This document shows, piece by piece, positions 7,833-17,009 of a stretch of 64,000 nt of DNA. A program made the translations under genes and the position numbers. Within the stretch, counting starts at the first letter, position 1; each line of letters starts with the position of its first letter. The notes under the pieces were generated by a model that was not told the origin of the DNA, made no database searches, and worked only from the letters and a program-made list of their open reading frames with translations. Source of the stretch: Metabacillus malikii (lineage in GTDB: Bacteria > Bacillota > Bacilli > Bacillales > Bacillaceae); assembly GCF_030813355.1 (NCBI RefSeq), contig NZ_JAUSUD010000007.1:62001-126000 (forward strand). The letters run 5' to 3'.

Positions 7833-9807
7833 AAATCATGATCAATTAACTGAGCAACAGCAACAGGAGCTATTGGAAAAATATGACCCAGAAGCAGGCA
7901 CCCGTAAACTGACAGGAATGATTGGGAAAATTGTTTTTATCGGATTGTTAGCGTTTTCCTTATTTCAATTATATACAGCGATTTTTGGTGTATTTACAGC
8001 CCAAATTCAGCGGACAGTCCATCTTGGCTTTGCATTATCCCTCATCTTTTTATTATTTCCTGCAAATCGAAAGAAACGGAAAAAAGGTAAACTACAAATT
8101 GCGTGGTACGATGGTATCCTTGCGATATTAAGCATTGGTGTAGGTGCTTATTGGCCAATCTTTTTTGATGATTTAGTCATGAGTGTTGGAAGGTTATCCA
8201 CAATTGACTTTGCTGTTGGTTTATTAGCGATATTACTCGTTTTAGAGGCAACACGTCGGGCGGTTGGATTACCAATTATGATTATCGCTGTTGTCTTCGT
8301 GTTATATGGATTACTAGGACCTTATATGCCAGGATTTTTATCACATCGAGGACTAAGTTTTGAGCGACTCGTGCAAACAATGTTTTTTACAACTGAAGGG
8401 ATTCTTGGGACGCCTTTAGCTGTATCATCGACGTTTATTTTCTTGTTCCTATTATTTGGTGCCTTTTTAGTGAAAACAGGTGTTGGGCAATATTTTAATG
8501 ACTTAGCGGTGACAATTGCAGGCCGCAGTACAGGTGGACCAGCAAAAGTAGCGATTTTCTCAAGTGCCCTACAAGGGACAATTAGTGGCAGTTCTGTAGC
8601 AAATGTTGTTACATCAGGCTCCTTTACAATTCCGATGATGAAAAAGTTAGGATATAAGAAGGAATTTGCCGGTGGAGTCGAAGCCGCCGCATCAACAGGT
8701 GGTCAATTAATGCCACCGATTATGGGAGCAGCTGCGTTTTTAATGGTTGAGTTCATTGGAAATGGTATAACGTATTGGGATATTGCCAAGGCAGCAGCAA
8801 TTCCTGCTGTACTGTATTTTGCAGGAATATGGATTATGACGCATTTCGAAGCAAAACGAATTGGGCTTAGAGGGTTAGCGAAAGACGAAATGCCAAATCG
8901 TAAAGAAGTGTTAAAGAAAATATATTTGCTGTTACCAATCGTTATGGTTGTTGTCTTACTAATGTCTGGTGTCATCGTCACACATGCTGCACTTTATGCG
9001 ATTTTAACAGCGATTATTGTTGGTCTCATTAATAAAGAGACAAGAATGGGTCCGAAGCAATTTGTCCTTGCCTTAGTCGATGGAGCACGTTCAGCACTTG
9101 GTGTAGCGGCAGCAACTGCAGCAGCAGGGATAATTGTTGGAATTGTCACGAAAACGGGTTTAGGACTAAAGCTTGCAAATGGTCTCGTCGATTTAGCTGG
9201 TGGGTATTTAATTCCAACTTTAATGTTAACAATGTTAGCTGCAATCATTCTTGGAATGGGCTCACCGACAACAGCTAACTATGTCATTACATCAACAATT
9301 GCAGCACCTGCTATTATTCTACTAGGCGTACCAGACTTGTCAGCTCATTTATTTGTTTTCTATTTTGGAATTATCGCAGATATTACCCCACCTGTCGCAT
9401 TAGCAGCGTTTGCAGCAGCAGGTGTCGCTGGCGGAGAACCATTACGAACCGGTATAAACTCTGCAAAACTGGCAATTGCCGCCTTTATTATCCCGTATAT
9501 CTTCGTTCTCTCACCACAACTACTAATGATTGATACAACATGGCTTGAACTCGTGTGGGTACTTATTACAGCGATATCAGGAATGATTGCAATTGGTGCA
9601 GGTGTCATCGGATTCTGGATGAGAAAGCTACATTGGCTTGAGCGGATCATCTCTGTCATTGCCGGATTATTGCTCATATACCCAGAACGTGTCTCAGATA
9701 TAAGCGGGCTAGTCATCTTTATCGCCATGTTCGTCCTACAAATCATCAATAAACGAAAAGACGATAATTATAAATCAAATTTAGGGGACAGTCCCTCACT
9801 GCATTAA
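7825..9807 (+). CDS. TRAP transporter fused permease (4TM/12TM)
   Basis: Protein of 660 residues, almost wholly hydrophobic, fusing the small DctQ-like and large DctM-like subunits as usual for TAXI systems. GTISGSSVANVVTSGSFTIP and GMGSPTTANYVITSTIAAPA are characteristic repeats of the large subunit. The start is TTG at 7825 with AAGGGAG upstream, overlapping the DUF1850 stop. The last residues (GDSPSLH) are encoded by a copy of an interspersed palindromic repeat, so the native 3' end has been replaced or extended by it. Confidence 0.93.
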   Translation: MDKNHDQLTEQQQQELLEKYDPEAGTRKLTGMIGKIVFIGLLAFSLFQLYTAIFGVFTAQIQRTVHLGFALSLIFLLFPANRKKRKKGKLQIAWYDGILAILSIGVGAYWPIFFDDLVMSVGRLSTIDFAVGLLAILLVLEATRRAVGLPIMIIAVVFVLYGLLGPYMPGFLSHRGLSFERLVQTMFFTTEGILGTPLAVSSTFIFLFLLFGAFLVKTGVGQYFNDLAVTIAGRSTGGPAKVAIFSSALQGTISGSSVANVVTSGSFTIPMMKKLGYKKEFAGGVEAAASTGGQLMPPIMGAAAFLMVEFIGNGITYWDIAKAAAIPAVLYFAGIWIMTHFEAKRIGLRGLAKDEMPNRKEVLKKIYLLLPIVMVVVLLMSGVIVTHAALYAILTAIIVGLINKETRMGPKQFVLALVDGARSALGVAAATAAAGIIVGIVTKTGLGLKLANGLVDLAGGYLIPTLMLTMLAAIILGMGSPTTANYVITSTIAAPAIILLGVPDLSAHLFVFYFGIIADITPPVALAAFAAAGVAGGEPLRTGINSAKLAIAAFIIPYIFVLSPQLLMIDTTWLELVWVLITAISGMIAIGAGVIGFWMRKLHWLERIISVIAGLLLIYPERVSDISGLVIFIAMFVLQIINKRKDDNYKSNLGDSPSLH

Positions 9808-9874
9808 TGCGGTAAACTGGTGGGGGACAGTCCCCCACTGCGTTAGTGCGTTAAACAAATGGGGGACAGTCCCC
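9784..9874. repeat. Three copies of a GGGGACAGTCCC palindromic repeat
   Basis: Near-identical palindromes GGGGACAGTCCC, GGGGGACAGTCCCCC and GGGGGACAGTCCCC occur at 9784, 9822 and 9861, joined by similar linkers containing CACTGCNTTANTGCGNTAAAC. The first copy is inside the end of the TRAP permease gene and supplies its stop codon. The form resembles REP-like palindromes of many bacteria and a second family at 24359-24662 here. Confidence 0.85.
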
Positions 9875-9892
9875 ATATATTTTAGAAAATAA

Positions 9893-9921
9893 TTGACTCA
9901 CAAGTGAATTGTGAATATAAT
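9893..9921 (+). promoter_or_regulatory. Sigma-A promoter of tRNA-Val
   Basis: TTGACT (9893-9898) and a perfect TATAAT (9916-9921) are 17 bases apart. The expected transcription start is about 15 bases before the tRNA. Confidence 0.88.
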
Positions 9922-9942
9922 AGAAGATGTACATATAATTAC

Positions 9943-10014
9943 GACCTGTTAGCTCAGTGGGAGAGCACTTCCTTGACAGGGAAGGGGTCGGGGGTTCAAG
10001 TCCCTCACAGGTCA
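9943..10014 (+). tRNA. tRNA-Val (anticodon GAC)
   Basis: A 72-base cloverleaf. The acceptor arms GACCTGT/ACAGGTC pair fully, the D stem is GCTC/GAGC, the anticodon stem CTTCC/GGAAG encloses loop TTGACAG (anticodon GAC), and the T arm carries GGTTCAAGTCC. The discriminator base is A; CCA is not encoded. It is a single tRNA with its own promoter and terminator. Confidence 0.96.
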
Positions 10015-10044
10015 TCAAAGAAATCATAATTTGAAATAACAATG

Positions 10045-10081
10045 AAAAACCACGTCACACCAAATGTGAGGTGGTTTTTTG
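10045..10081 (+). terminator. Terminator after tRNA-Val
   Basis: AAAACCAC (10046-10053) pairs with GTGGTTTT (10071-10078), with a nested CACA/TGTG pair, followed by T-rich sequence. Confidence 0.8.
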
Positions 10082-10395
10082 TTGTTTTAGAAGACGGAAA
10101 ATCTCATATTTTATGGCTAAAACAGTTTCAAGTATAAAATGTCACCCTAGCGCAACATGTCTCAATTCCCCTTAATTCGACTTATTTCCCGGAAAATAGA
10201 ATGCACTGAATTTTCAACATGATAATCAATAGTTCAGTGATTAGAATGTTAGCTACAAAGACAAGTATTACACCTAATATTAATGTCCATGACACACACC
10301 AATTTATTTTCACGCCAGAAAGCAAGAAATTTGCTAATAAAAATGAAACATGCTATTAATAAATCGAGAACGTAAAAAAGACTGGAGTGGAAAAA
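10082..10395. other. Intergenic stretch without recognised gene
   Basis: This AT-rich stretch has no convincing reading frame, tRNA or strong repeat. It must hold the promoter of the DinB-like gene, but I see no clear pair of promoter boxes. Confidence 0.5.
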
Positions 10396-10872
10396 ATGTA
10401 TCGAACAGTTGCAGATTTTTTAGAGGATTGGAACAGTTCAGCAGACGGAACAATTCGTGTCCTAGAAGCTTTAACAGATGAGAAGCTAAATCAAGCGGTC
10501 GTAGAAGGTCATAGTACACTTGGCTGGTTAGGCTGGCATTTAGCAACAAGTATATCGTTTTTTGCTGGGCAAGTTGGTATAAATGTCAATGTTACTGGTG
10601 ATGTGAACACTGTTCCTGGCAAGGCAAGCGAAATCGTTGCTGCTTATAAAAAAATCTCGGATGATTTCAAACAAGCTGTTGAAGAAAATGTAACAGATGC
10701 GAGCATTGTGGAAGAAGTTGAATCATTTGGAGGGTTAACGCCAAGAGGGAAATTACTTAGCAAGTGTATCGAACATCAAACACATCATCGCGGGCAAATG
10801 ACCGTACTCCTTCGTCAAGCAGGTTTAAAAGTACCTGGCATTATGGGACCTACGAAAGAAGACCAAATGTAA
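10396..10872 (+). CDS. DinB-family metal-binding protein
   Basis: A 158-residue four-helix protein of the DinB/DfsA superfamily. The expected three metal-binding histidines are visible: His48 in LGWHLA, and the C-terminal cluster in EHQTHHRGQ (His127, His130, His131). Members include thiol-dependent transferases and many of unknown function. I start at ATG 10396, about 8 bases after GGAG; a GTG at 10387 lies on the ribosome site itself. It appears monocistronic. Confidence 0.85.
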   Translation: MYRTVADFLEDWNSSADGTIRVLEALTDEKLNQAVVEGHSTLGWLGWHLATSISFFAGQVGINVNVTGDVNTVPGKASEIVAAYKKISDDFKQAVEENVTDASIVEEVESFGGLTPRGKLLSKCIEHQTHHRGQMTVLLRQAGLKVPGIMGPTKEDQM

Positions 10873-11016
10873 GTACATAAATTAACTATTGAAAAGTGGT
10901 TGAAACAGGTCAGAACCCTTTAATACACACTGATATTAAGTATGTTTGCTTCATGGTTTACTAAATATAATGTGTTTGAGGGTCTGCCTGACACCACTAC
11001 CTCTTATAACTACTAA

Positions 11017-11853
11017 TTAACAAACTCCGTTCAAATACCGATACTTCTGTGGAGGTATCCCGACCACTTTTTTAAATGTTGCAACAAAATGACTCGTCGA
11101 ACGAAACCCAACAGAGCTAGCAATTTCACTAATTGTCGTTGAACTCGTTTCAAGTAATAGCTTTTTGGATTGCTGAATTCGTAAATTCACAAAGTAGGCA
11201 TATGGTGTAACGTGAAAGTTCTTCTGAAACAAAGAATTCAAATGGCGTTTAGATGTATTCATAAATACAGCCATTTCTTCTAAACCGATATCAGGATTTG
11301 CGAGATGTGATTTCATCCACTCAATGAGCCCATATAACGTCTGTAGGTGATTTGATTCTTTTAAACTGCTTTTATACGTTTTCCCGTATTTTTTTAATAG
11401 TAATAGAAATTCATAGATATGTGAGGAAGCACTAATACTAAATCGATCTGTTGTCTCATCACTATCCTTCAAAATGTCTAAAATAAATGTGGAGATTGGT
11501 GTATCCTGTTCCCAATGGAATAATGCAGATTGATATAGTTCAAGCGTAATCAGCATCTCTTTTACCATCTCACCACCAAAGGTAACATAGAGTGTTTCCC
11601 ATGGCTGTGAATCATGGTCATTCTTATAGGAATGCGCGATATGTGGTAAAAGAAGAAATCCATTGTGAGCAGAAAGAGTTATTTGTTGATTTTGAAACGT
11701 TATCGTACCTTGGCCACTAACCGTCTGAATCCAATGATAATATGGATAACCAGAAGGACGTGTGATATGTTCTTGAATTGGATTGAAGCCAATTGTTTCA
11801 GCGAAAAGCGGCAATTTCTGTTCGTTTAATGGAATGAGGACATGCTTCTTCAT
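11017..11853 (-). CDS. AraC-family regulator with cupin sensor
   Basis: A 278-residue protein with an N-terminal cupin-like sugar-binding domain (YYHWIQTVSGQGTITF region) and a C-terminal pair of helix-turn-helix motifs. MAVFMNTSKRHLNSLFQKNF and IASSVGFRSTSHFVATFKKV fit the AraC/XylS signature. The start used is ATG 11853, which has AAGGAA upstream; the frame extends to 11916 without another ribosome site. It is divergent from the GH42 gene, with palindromes between, so it probably controls that gene in response to a galactoside. Confidence 0.9.
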   Translation of the reverse strand: MKKHVLIPLNEQKLPLFAETIGFNPIQEHITRPSGYPYYHWIQTVSGQGTITFQNQQITLSAHNGFLLLPHIAHSYKNDHDSQPWETLYVTFGGEMVKEMLITLELYQSALFHWEQDTPISTFILDILKDSDETTDRFSISASSHIYEFLLLLKKYGKTYKSSLKESNHLQTLYGLIEWMKSHLANPDIGLEEMAVFMNTSKRHLNSLFQKNFHVTPYAYFVNLRIQQSKKLLLETSSTTISEIASSVGFRSTSHFVATFKKVVGIPPQKYRYLNGVC

Positions 11854-11928
11854 GTAGTTATCTTCCTTCCGAGAGTTATCAATTCTTAAGTTCCTTATTC
11901 TTATATTGCTTTCCATTATATTATATAT

Positions 11929-11965
11929 ATTACAAGTTTGTAATCACTTACAATGTAAATATAAT
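11929..11965 (+). promoter_or_regulatory. Palindromic operators and promoter of the GH42 gene
   Basis: ATTACAAGTTTGTAAT (11929-11944) and TTACAATGTAA (11948-11958) are adjacent inverted repeats. They overlap a promoter made of TTGTAA (11938-11943) and TATAAT (11960-11965), spaced 16. They are candidate binding sites for the divergent AraC regulator or another repressor. Confidence 0.65.
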
Positions 11966-11991
11966 GATACTTTAGAAAAGGGTGAGCATTA

Positions 11992-14010
11992 ATGATAAAC
12001 GAAAGACTTCCAAAAATATGGTATGGTGGCGATTACAATCCAGAGCAATGGGAAAAGGAAGATTGGGATGAAGATGTCCGCATGTTTAAGCTCGCTGGCA
12101 TTGATGTCGCTACACTTAATGTTTTTTCGTGGGCAATGATTCAACCAGATGAAGAGACATATGATTTTTCGTTTTTAGATGAGCAAATTGACAGACTCTA
12201 TCAAAATGGTATTTATACATGTTTAGCAACAAGTACTGGGGCACACCCTGCGTGGATGGCGAAAAAATATCCGGATGTATTAAGAGTTGATTATGAAGGA
12301 AGAAAGCGTAAATTTGGCGGTAGACATAATTCATGTCCAAACAGTCCGACTTATCGTAAATATGCAGAGAAACTGGCAAATAAATTAGCAGAACGATACA
12401 AAGACCACCCGGCGGTATTAATTTGGCATGTTTCAAATGAATATGGCGGCTATTGCTATTGTGATAACTGTGCAAATGGTTTTCGAAATTGGCTGCAACA
12501 AAAATACGGAACGATTGAGAAAGTAAACAAAGCTTGGAATACACGGTTCTGGGGCCATACGTTTTACGATTGGGATGAAATTGTTCCTCCTAATGCACTT
12601 AGTGAGGAATGGAACGGTGATTCAACAAACTTCCAAGGTATATCACTAGATTACCGAATTTTCCAGTCTGATAGTCTTTTAGATTGTTTTAAACTTGAAA
12701 GGGATGCGTTAAAAAAGCATAATCCAGCAATTCCGGTTACGACGAATTTAATGGGTACGTATAAGGAACTTGATTATTTTAAATGGGGCAAGGAAATGGA
12801 TGTTGTTTCTTGGGATAACTATCCTTCGTATAATACGCCTGAGAGCTTTACGGCAATGAGTCATGATTTAATGCGTGGCCTAAAAAGCGGTCAGCCGTTT
12901 ATGCTAATGGAACAAACACCTAGTCAACAAAATTGGCAGCCATACAATTCATTGAAACGACCTGGTGTAATGCGCCTTTGGAGCTATCAAGCTGTTGCAC
13001 GCGGTGCGGATACAGTGATGTTTTTCCAGTTAAGGCGATCAGTTGGTGCTTGTGAAAAATATCATGGTGCCGTCATCGAGCATGTTGGTCATGAAAATAC
13101 AAGGGTTTTCCGTGAAACAGCAGCACTTGGCAAGGAGCTTGCACAGTTATCAGATTCACTGCTAGATTCACGTGTCCAAGCAAAGGTCGCAATCGTTTTT
13201 GATTGGGAGAACCGTTGGGCGATCGAACTATCAAGTGGTCCTTCTAAGGCATTAGATTATGTAAACGAAATTCACAAATATTACGCAGCCCTTTATGATG
13301 AAAAGATTGCCGTCGATATGATTGGTGTTGACGAAGACTTAAGCAAATATGATATAGTCATAGCACCAGTTCTATATATGGTTAAGACGGGATATGCCGA
13401 AAAGATAAAACAATTTATTCAAAATGGCGGTACATTTCTTACGACGTTCTTTAGTGGAATCGTCAATGAGCATGATATCGTGACAGTAGGCGGCTACCCA
13501 GGAGAGTTACGAGACTTACTTGGAATCTGGGTTGAAGAAATTGATGCCCTCCCACCAGAAGAAAAAAATCAAATCGTCGTAAAACAACAGACAGGAAACC
13601 TTTCAGGTAACTATGAATGCCGTTTATTATTTGATATTATTCATTCAGAAGGTGCAGAAGTACTTGCAGAGTATGGTTCTGATTTTTATGCAGGAACACC
13701 TGTCATTACGCGAAACACATATGGAAAAGGAAAAGCCTATTATGTCGGCACGTGTCCAGAGCATGACTTCTTAACAGATCTTGTGAAAACAATTTGTGCC
13801 GAAAAAGAAGTTGCCCCATTACTGAATGTACCTAAAGGAGTCGAGGTAACGGAACGAGTGAAAGATGGTACGTCTTACTTATTTATCCTGAATCATAATG
13901 AAGACGAAGTAGAAATTGATAATTGCAAAGGAACCGATTTATTATCAGGTAATCAACTAGCAGGTTCAACAGCATTGGCTGGCTATGGAGTAATGATTAT
14001 AAAACAATAA
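11992..14010 (+). CDS. Beta-galactosidase, glycoside hydrolase family 42
   Basis: A 672-residue cytoplasmic enzyme (no signal peptide). The GH42 catalytic acid/base is Glu150 in WHVSNEYG and the nucleophile is Glu307 in LMEQTPS. Cys115, Cys155, Cys157 and Cys160 match the zinc-binding cysteines known in this family. The TIM barrel is followed by the trimerisation and C-terminal beta domains. GH42 enzymes usually act on beta-galactosides from plant galactans rather than milk lactose. Control by the divergent AraC gene is likely. Confidence 0.95.
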   Translation: MINERLPKIWYGGDYNPEQWEKEDWDEDVRMFKLAGIDVATLNVFSWAMIQPDEETYDFSFLDEQIDRLYQNGIYTCLATSTGAHPAWMAKKYPDVLRVDYEGRKRKFGGRHNSCPNSPTYRKYAEKLANKLAERYKDHPAVLIWHVSNEYGGYCYCDNCANGFRNWLQQKYGTIEKVNKAWNTRFWGHTFYDWDEIVPPNALSEEWNGDSTNFQGISLDYRIFQSDSLLDCFKLERDALKKHNPAIPVTTNLMGTYKELDYFKWGKEMDVVSWDNYPSYNTPESFTAMSHDLMRGLKSGQPFMLMEQTPSQQNWQPYNSLKRPGVMRLWSYQAVARGADTVMFFQLRRSVGACEKYHGAVIEHVGHENTRVFRETAALGKELAQLSDSLLDSRVQAKVAIVFDWENRWAIELSSGPSKALDYVNEIHKYYAALYDEKIAVDMIGVDEDLSKYDIVIAPVLYMVKTGYAEKIKQFIQNGGTFLTTFFSGIVNEHDIVTVGGYPGELRDLLGIWVEEIDALPPEEKNQIVVKQQTGNLSGNYECRLLFDIIHSEGAEVLAEYGSDFYAGTPVITRNTYGKGKAYYVGTCPEHDFLTDLVKTICAEKEVAPLLNVPKGVEVTERVKDGTSYLFILNHNEDEVEIDNCKGTDLLSGNQLAGSTALAGYGVMIIKQ

Positions 14011-14127
14011 GGTGCCAAGTAGTACCTTACTGATTCTTTAGACAGTAGCTAGTAATAACCTTGTTAAAAGGTGAGTCCCCATATAATAAGTAGTTTAGTC
14101 TTCGTGGAGAAAATTGAAAAAAACAGC

Positions 14128-14172
14128 AAAAATGTAGTGCTAAATCACACAGGGTTTAGCACTACATTTTTT
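14128..14172 (+). terminator. Terminator after GH42
   Basis: AAAATGTAGTGCTAAA (14128-14143) pairs with TTTAGCACTACATTTT (14155-14170), a 16-bp near-perfect stem with A/T tracts on both sides. Confidence 0.85.
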
Positions 14173-14468
14173 GTTATCCAATCAATGGTTGAATGGATTA
14201 TTAGCGATAATTAACATATCAAATAACACTATAAATAACAGATTGACAATAGCTATTGTCACTGCGTTAAATTTACTGCGAATTGATGTGCGATTTGGTA
14301 TGTTAATTCCTCGGAGAGTAACAAGGGGATTTAGAATTTATTACCAAATATGCTATAATAAGACAAGAGTTTGTGATGAAATGATCTTAAACTAACGGTG
14401 CAGTATAGTTGAAAAGAGGACGTATGGTTTTTTATGATTGAAAATTCGAAAAAGTGAGGGGGATGTAA

Positions 14469-14678
14469 ATGATTAGTAGGGTTTTGTTAGGAGTTATATT
14501 AGGTGCTTTAGGAGGATTTATTAGCAGTAAATTCCTAAATATTTTTTATAATCACACGGATGTTCAAACAGCTGTAGGCACTTATTTAGGTACTTATCTT
14601 GGTATTATTGCTGGATTAGTAATATGTCTAATTATTGAAGTTAATAAACTAAGGGATGGGAAAGAAAATAAAGTATAG
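14469..14678 (+). CDS. Small two-helix membrane protein
   Basis: A 69-residue hydrophobic protein with two predicted membrane segments (about 4-22 and 40-58) rich in Gly and a short charged tail ending DGKENKV. GAGGGGG lies 6-12 bases before the ATG, which supports translation. I do not recognise the family. It faces the integrase gene tail to tail and shares its terminator. Confidence 0.6.
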   Translation: MISRVLLGVILGALGGFISSKFLNIFYNHTDVQTAVGTYLGTYLGIIAGLVICLIIEVNKLRDGKENKV

Positions 14679-14707
14679 ATTACTATTGAACTAACGGGTG
14701 CAATAGT

Positions 14708-14749
14708 TAAAAGGAGCAACATCAAAAGAAGGAATGTTACTCCTTTTTA
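14708..14749. terminator. Bidirectional terminator
   Basis: AAAAGGAGCAACAT and ATGTTACTCCTTTTT form a near-perfect stem between the convergent small membrane gene and the integrase gene, with T/A tracts on both sides. Confidence 0.8.
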
Positions 14750-14750
14750 G

Positions 14751-15590
14751 TTAAAAATACTTCTGGTAAAATTCCTTCCGTAGTCTACCACTTAATTCGG
14801 CATATATCTTAGTCGTTTCACTTTTTTCATGACCCATTAAACTCTGAATTACCTCAATCGGTGCACCATTATTTAATAAATTAGTCGCATAACTGTGTCT
14901 GAGTTGATGGGGATGTATTACTTTATTAATTCCTGCTCGCTTGGATATACGTTGAATAATATATCTCATTTGTGCTTTACTCATACGGTGTGGATGTCTT
15001 TCTGTTACGAAGATAGCTGCTTCATTGTCTTCTCTACTCTCTACATATCGTTTTAACCAAATATCACACCGAATATTAAAATATACTTCTCTTTCCTTGT
15101 CACCTTTACCCCTAACGATTGCAGAATGATTAGACCAATTGATGTTATTCTTATCAAGAGTAACGATTTCCCCAATACGACAGCCTGTTGAGAACATAAA
15201 CTCAAAAAGTGCTCTTTCTAAGGGTGAGTAACACGCTTCACGAAGATGTTCAATCTCTCTTTCTGTTAAGAACTTTGGAATTCGCTTCCCTACCTTTGGT
15301 TCTTTAATCTTAGCAGCTGGATTTCTACGAATATATCCTTCTTTATGTGACCATCGTAGGAGAGATTTTATTGAACGTACACGATGAGCTAATGATGAGG
15401 GTTTTAATGTTTTACTAGATTTAGAAAAGTATTCTTTTAATTGCTCAGTAGTAGGTGAATCAATATCTACATCCCCAAAATATCGTATAAGTAATTGAAC
15501 TTGTAATTGATATGCTTTTAATGTTTGTTGTGAAAATCCTTCAATTCGCTTATCAGATTCATACGATTCCCATGCTTTTGATAATAACAA
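14751..15590 (-). CDS. Tyrosine recombinase / site-specific integrase
   Basis: A 279-residue XerC/XerD-like recombinase. The N-terminal SAM-like DNA-binding domain (about 1-85) precedes a catalytic domain with the full active site: Arg138 (GCRIGE), Lys162 or Lys165 (GKGDKE), His228 and Arg231 (HQLRHSY), His254 (GHEKS) and nucleophile Tyr263. It appears functional, but no other mobile-element gene and no obvious attachment repeats are nearby. It is not next to the tRNA gene. It may be the relic of an element or a lone chromosomal recombinase. Confidence 0.92.
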   Translation of the reverse strand: MLLSKAWESYESDKRIEGFSQQTLKAYQLQVQLLIRYFGDVDIDSPTTEQLKEYFSKSSKTLKPSSLAHRVRSIKSLLRWSHKEGYIRRNPAAKIKEPKVGKRIPKFLTEREIEHLREACYSPLERALFEFMFSTGCRIGEIVTLDKNNINWSNHSAIVRGKGDKEREVYFNIRCDIWLKRYVESREDNEAAIFVTERHPHRMSKAQMRYIIQRISKRAGINKVIHPHQLRHSYATNLLNNGAPIEVIQSLMGHEKSETTKIYAELSGRLRKEFYQKYF

Positions 15591-15766
15591 AATATCATCT
15601 CCAATAAATTGTCTTTATAAAGGAATTATTGACAGGTTTCTTGAAATTGAAACGGAAGTGATTATTTACTATTTGTGAAGTTTAATTTAACAACATATTT
15701 AAATACTGGTTTATTTATACCAATAAAGTAATATAATACTAGTTAATTTCTGGAGGGTAGCCAAGG

Positions 15767-16048
15767 ATGAATTCATTAATTTTTATACAGCATTGTCAAT
15801 CAGAACATCATATAAATAATATGTCGGGATGCTGGACAGATACTCCTATAACAGACACAGGGAGAAAACAAGCGAAACTTATAGGAGATAAATTAATAGA
15901 AGAAATAGTAGATATTAAAGAATATATTTTATATTCATCGGATTTATCAAGAGCAGTTGGAGGTATTACAATTTTAAGCCAAGATAGTTTTCAACAGAAC
16001 GTTATCAATTAGTTTAATGATACCTCGCATTTTTCTTTATTGAACTAA
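15767..16048 (+). pseudogene. Histidine-phosphatase (phosphoglycerate-mutase-like) remnant
   Basis: The 81-codon frame begins like a histidine phosphatase (IFIQHCQSEHH, then LTDTGRKQA-like ITDTGRKQAKLIGD and LYSSDLSRA). The catalytic RHG/RHC motif has become QHC, and the middle of the roughly 190-residue family fold is missing. After the TAG at 16010 the same frame continues with FNDTSHF, which resembles the C-terminal tail of such proteins. I infer an internal deletion plus a nonsense codon. It has a fair ribosome site (TGGAGGG), so a short product could still be made. Confidence 0.65.
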
Positions 16049-16110
16049 ATAAGCAGTTTAATTTATTATGGATTGAAACCTAATTTAAAACAATAAGTAG
16101 TTAAAGAGTC

Positions 16111-16143
16111 AAAATAAGCTGGTACTTCAACCAGCTTATTTTT
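16111..16143. terminator. Bidirectional terminator near folD
   Basis: AAATAAGCTGGT and ACCAGCTTATTT form a 12-bp perfect stem with a 6-base loop and T/A tracts on both sides. It ends folD on the minus strand and any transcript from the phosphatase remnant. Confidence 0.85.
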
Positions 16144-16146
16144 AAC

Positions 16147-16986
16147 TTAAACATAGAATTTTTCTGCTGATTCAACTGTATGTTTCATTAATGTAGCAAT
16201 TGTAACAGGGCCAACCCCACCAGGAACAGGTGTTATTGCACCAGCAACTTCATAACAAGAGTTATAATCCACATCCCCGACATTCCCTTTATTGTAACCA
16301 GCGTCTAATACAATTGAACCCTGCTTTAACCAACTTCCTTTAATAAACTCAGGCTTTCCTACTGCTGCAACCACAATATCGGCTTGTTTTAAAATTTCGG
16401 ATAAATTGGATGTTTTTGAATGGCAAGTAGTTACTGTTGCATTCGCATTGAGAAGTAAGGCAGAAACAGGTTTACCTAAAATTGGACTTCTCCCCACTAC
16501 AACAGCATGTTTACCATCAATCAGGATCTTGTAATACTCTAAAATTTTCATAATTGCAGCTGGTGTGCAAGAAGGATATTCTCCGAACCCTAATGCAGTT
16601 TGTCCGTACCCTGAACTTGTGACACCATCAACATCTTTTCGAATATCAATTGCTTCAAATGCAGCACGTTCATCAATATGAGTTGGAACTGGATGTTGCA
16701 AAAGGATACCGTGCACCGAGTTATCGATATTTAATTCTATAATTGTTTCTACCAACTCTGATGTACTTGTTTCTTCTGGCAAATGCACACGAATGGAATT
16801 GATACCCAATCTTTTACAAGCATTCCCTTTCATTTTTACATAGGTCTCTGAAGCAGGATTATCACCAACTAAAATCGTTGCGAGGCAAGGTATTATTCCA
16901 ATATTCTTTAATACTTCAATACGAGTTTTTAAGCCGTCTCTTATTTCTTGAGCAACAACATTCCCATCCAAAATGATTTTCCCCAT
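16147..16986 (-). CDS. folD: Bifunctional methylenetetrahydrofolate dehydrogenase / cyclohydrolase
   Basis: A 279-residue FolD. The catalytic Tyr49-x3-Lys53 (YVKMK) and the loop GILLQHPVP are intact, as are the NADP-binding GRSPILGKPVSALLL and the C-terminal TPVPGGVGPVTIATLM signature. It interconverts methylene-, methenyl- and formyl-tetrahydrofolate for purine and formate metabolism. Unlike the usual Bacillus placement between nusB and xseA, it is a single gene behind a ZTP riboswitch and terminator. It may therefore be a second, conditionally expressed FolD; that depends on the rest of the genome. Confidence 0.96.
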   Translation of the reverse strand: MGKIILDGNVVAQEIRDGLKTRIEVLKNIGIIPCLATILVGDNPASETYVKMKGNACKRLGINSIRVHLPEETSTSELVETIIELNIDNSVHGILLQHPVPTHIDERAAFEAIDIRKDVDGVTSSGYGQTALGFGEYPSCTPAAIMKILEYYKILIDGKHAVVVGRSPILGKPVSALLLNANATVTTCHSKTSNLSEILKQADIVVAAVGKPEFIKGSWLKQGSIVLDAGYNKGNVGDVDYNSCYEVAGAITPVPGGVGPVTIATLMKHTVESAEKFYV

Positions 16987-17009
16987 AACAAAACCTCCTA
17001 TAAATGTAA

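Noticed and set aside
9851-10042. Minus-strand frame of 63 codons
   Set aside because: It is antisense to tRNA-Val; MTCEGLEPPTPSLS-type translations are a known artefact of tRNA genes.
14171-14395. 74-codon plus-strand frame
   Set aside because: It starts inside the terminator after GH42, has no ribosome site and no recognisable features.
9943-15590. Genomic island between tRNA-Val and the tyrosine recombinase
   Set aside because: The genes between (DinB-like, AraC, GH42) are ordinary, the integrase is not next to the tRNA, and I found no repeat of the tRNA 3' end near it.
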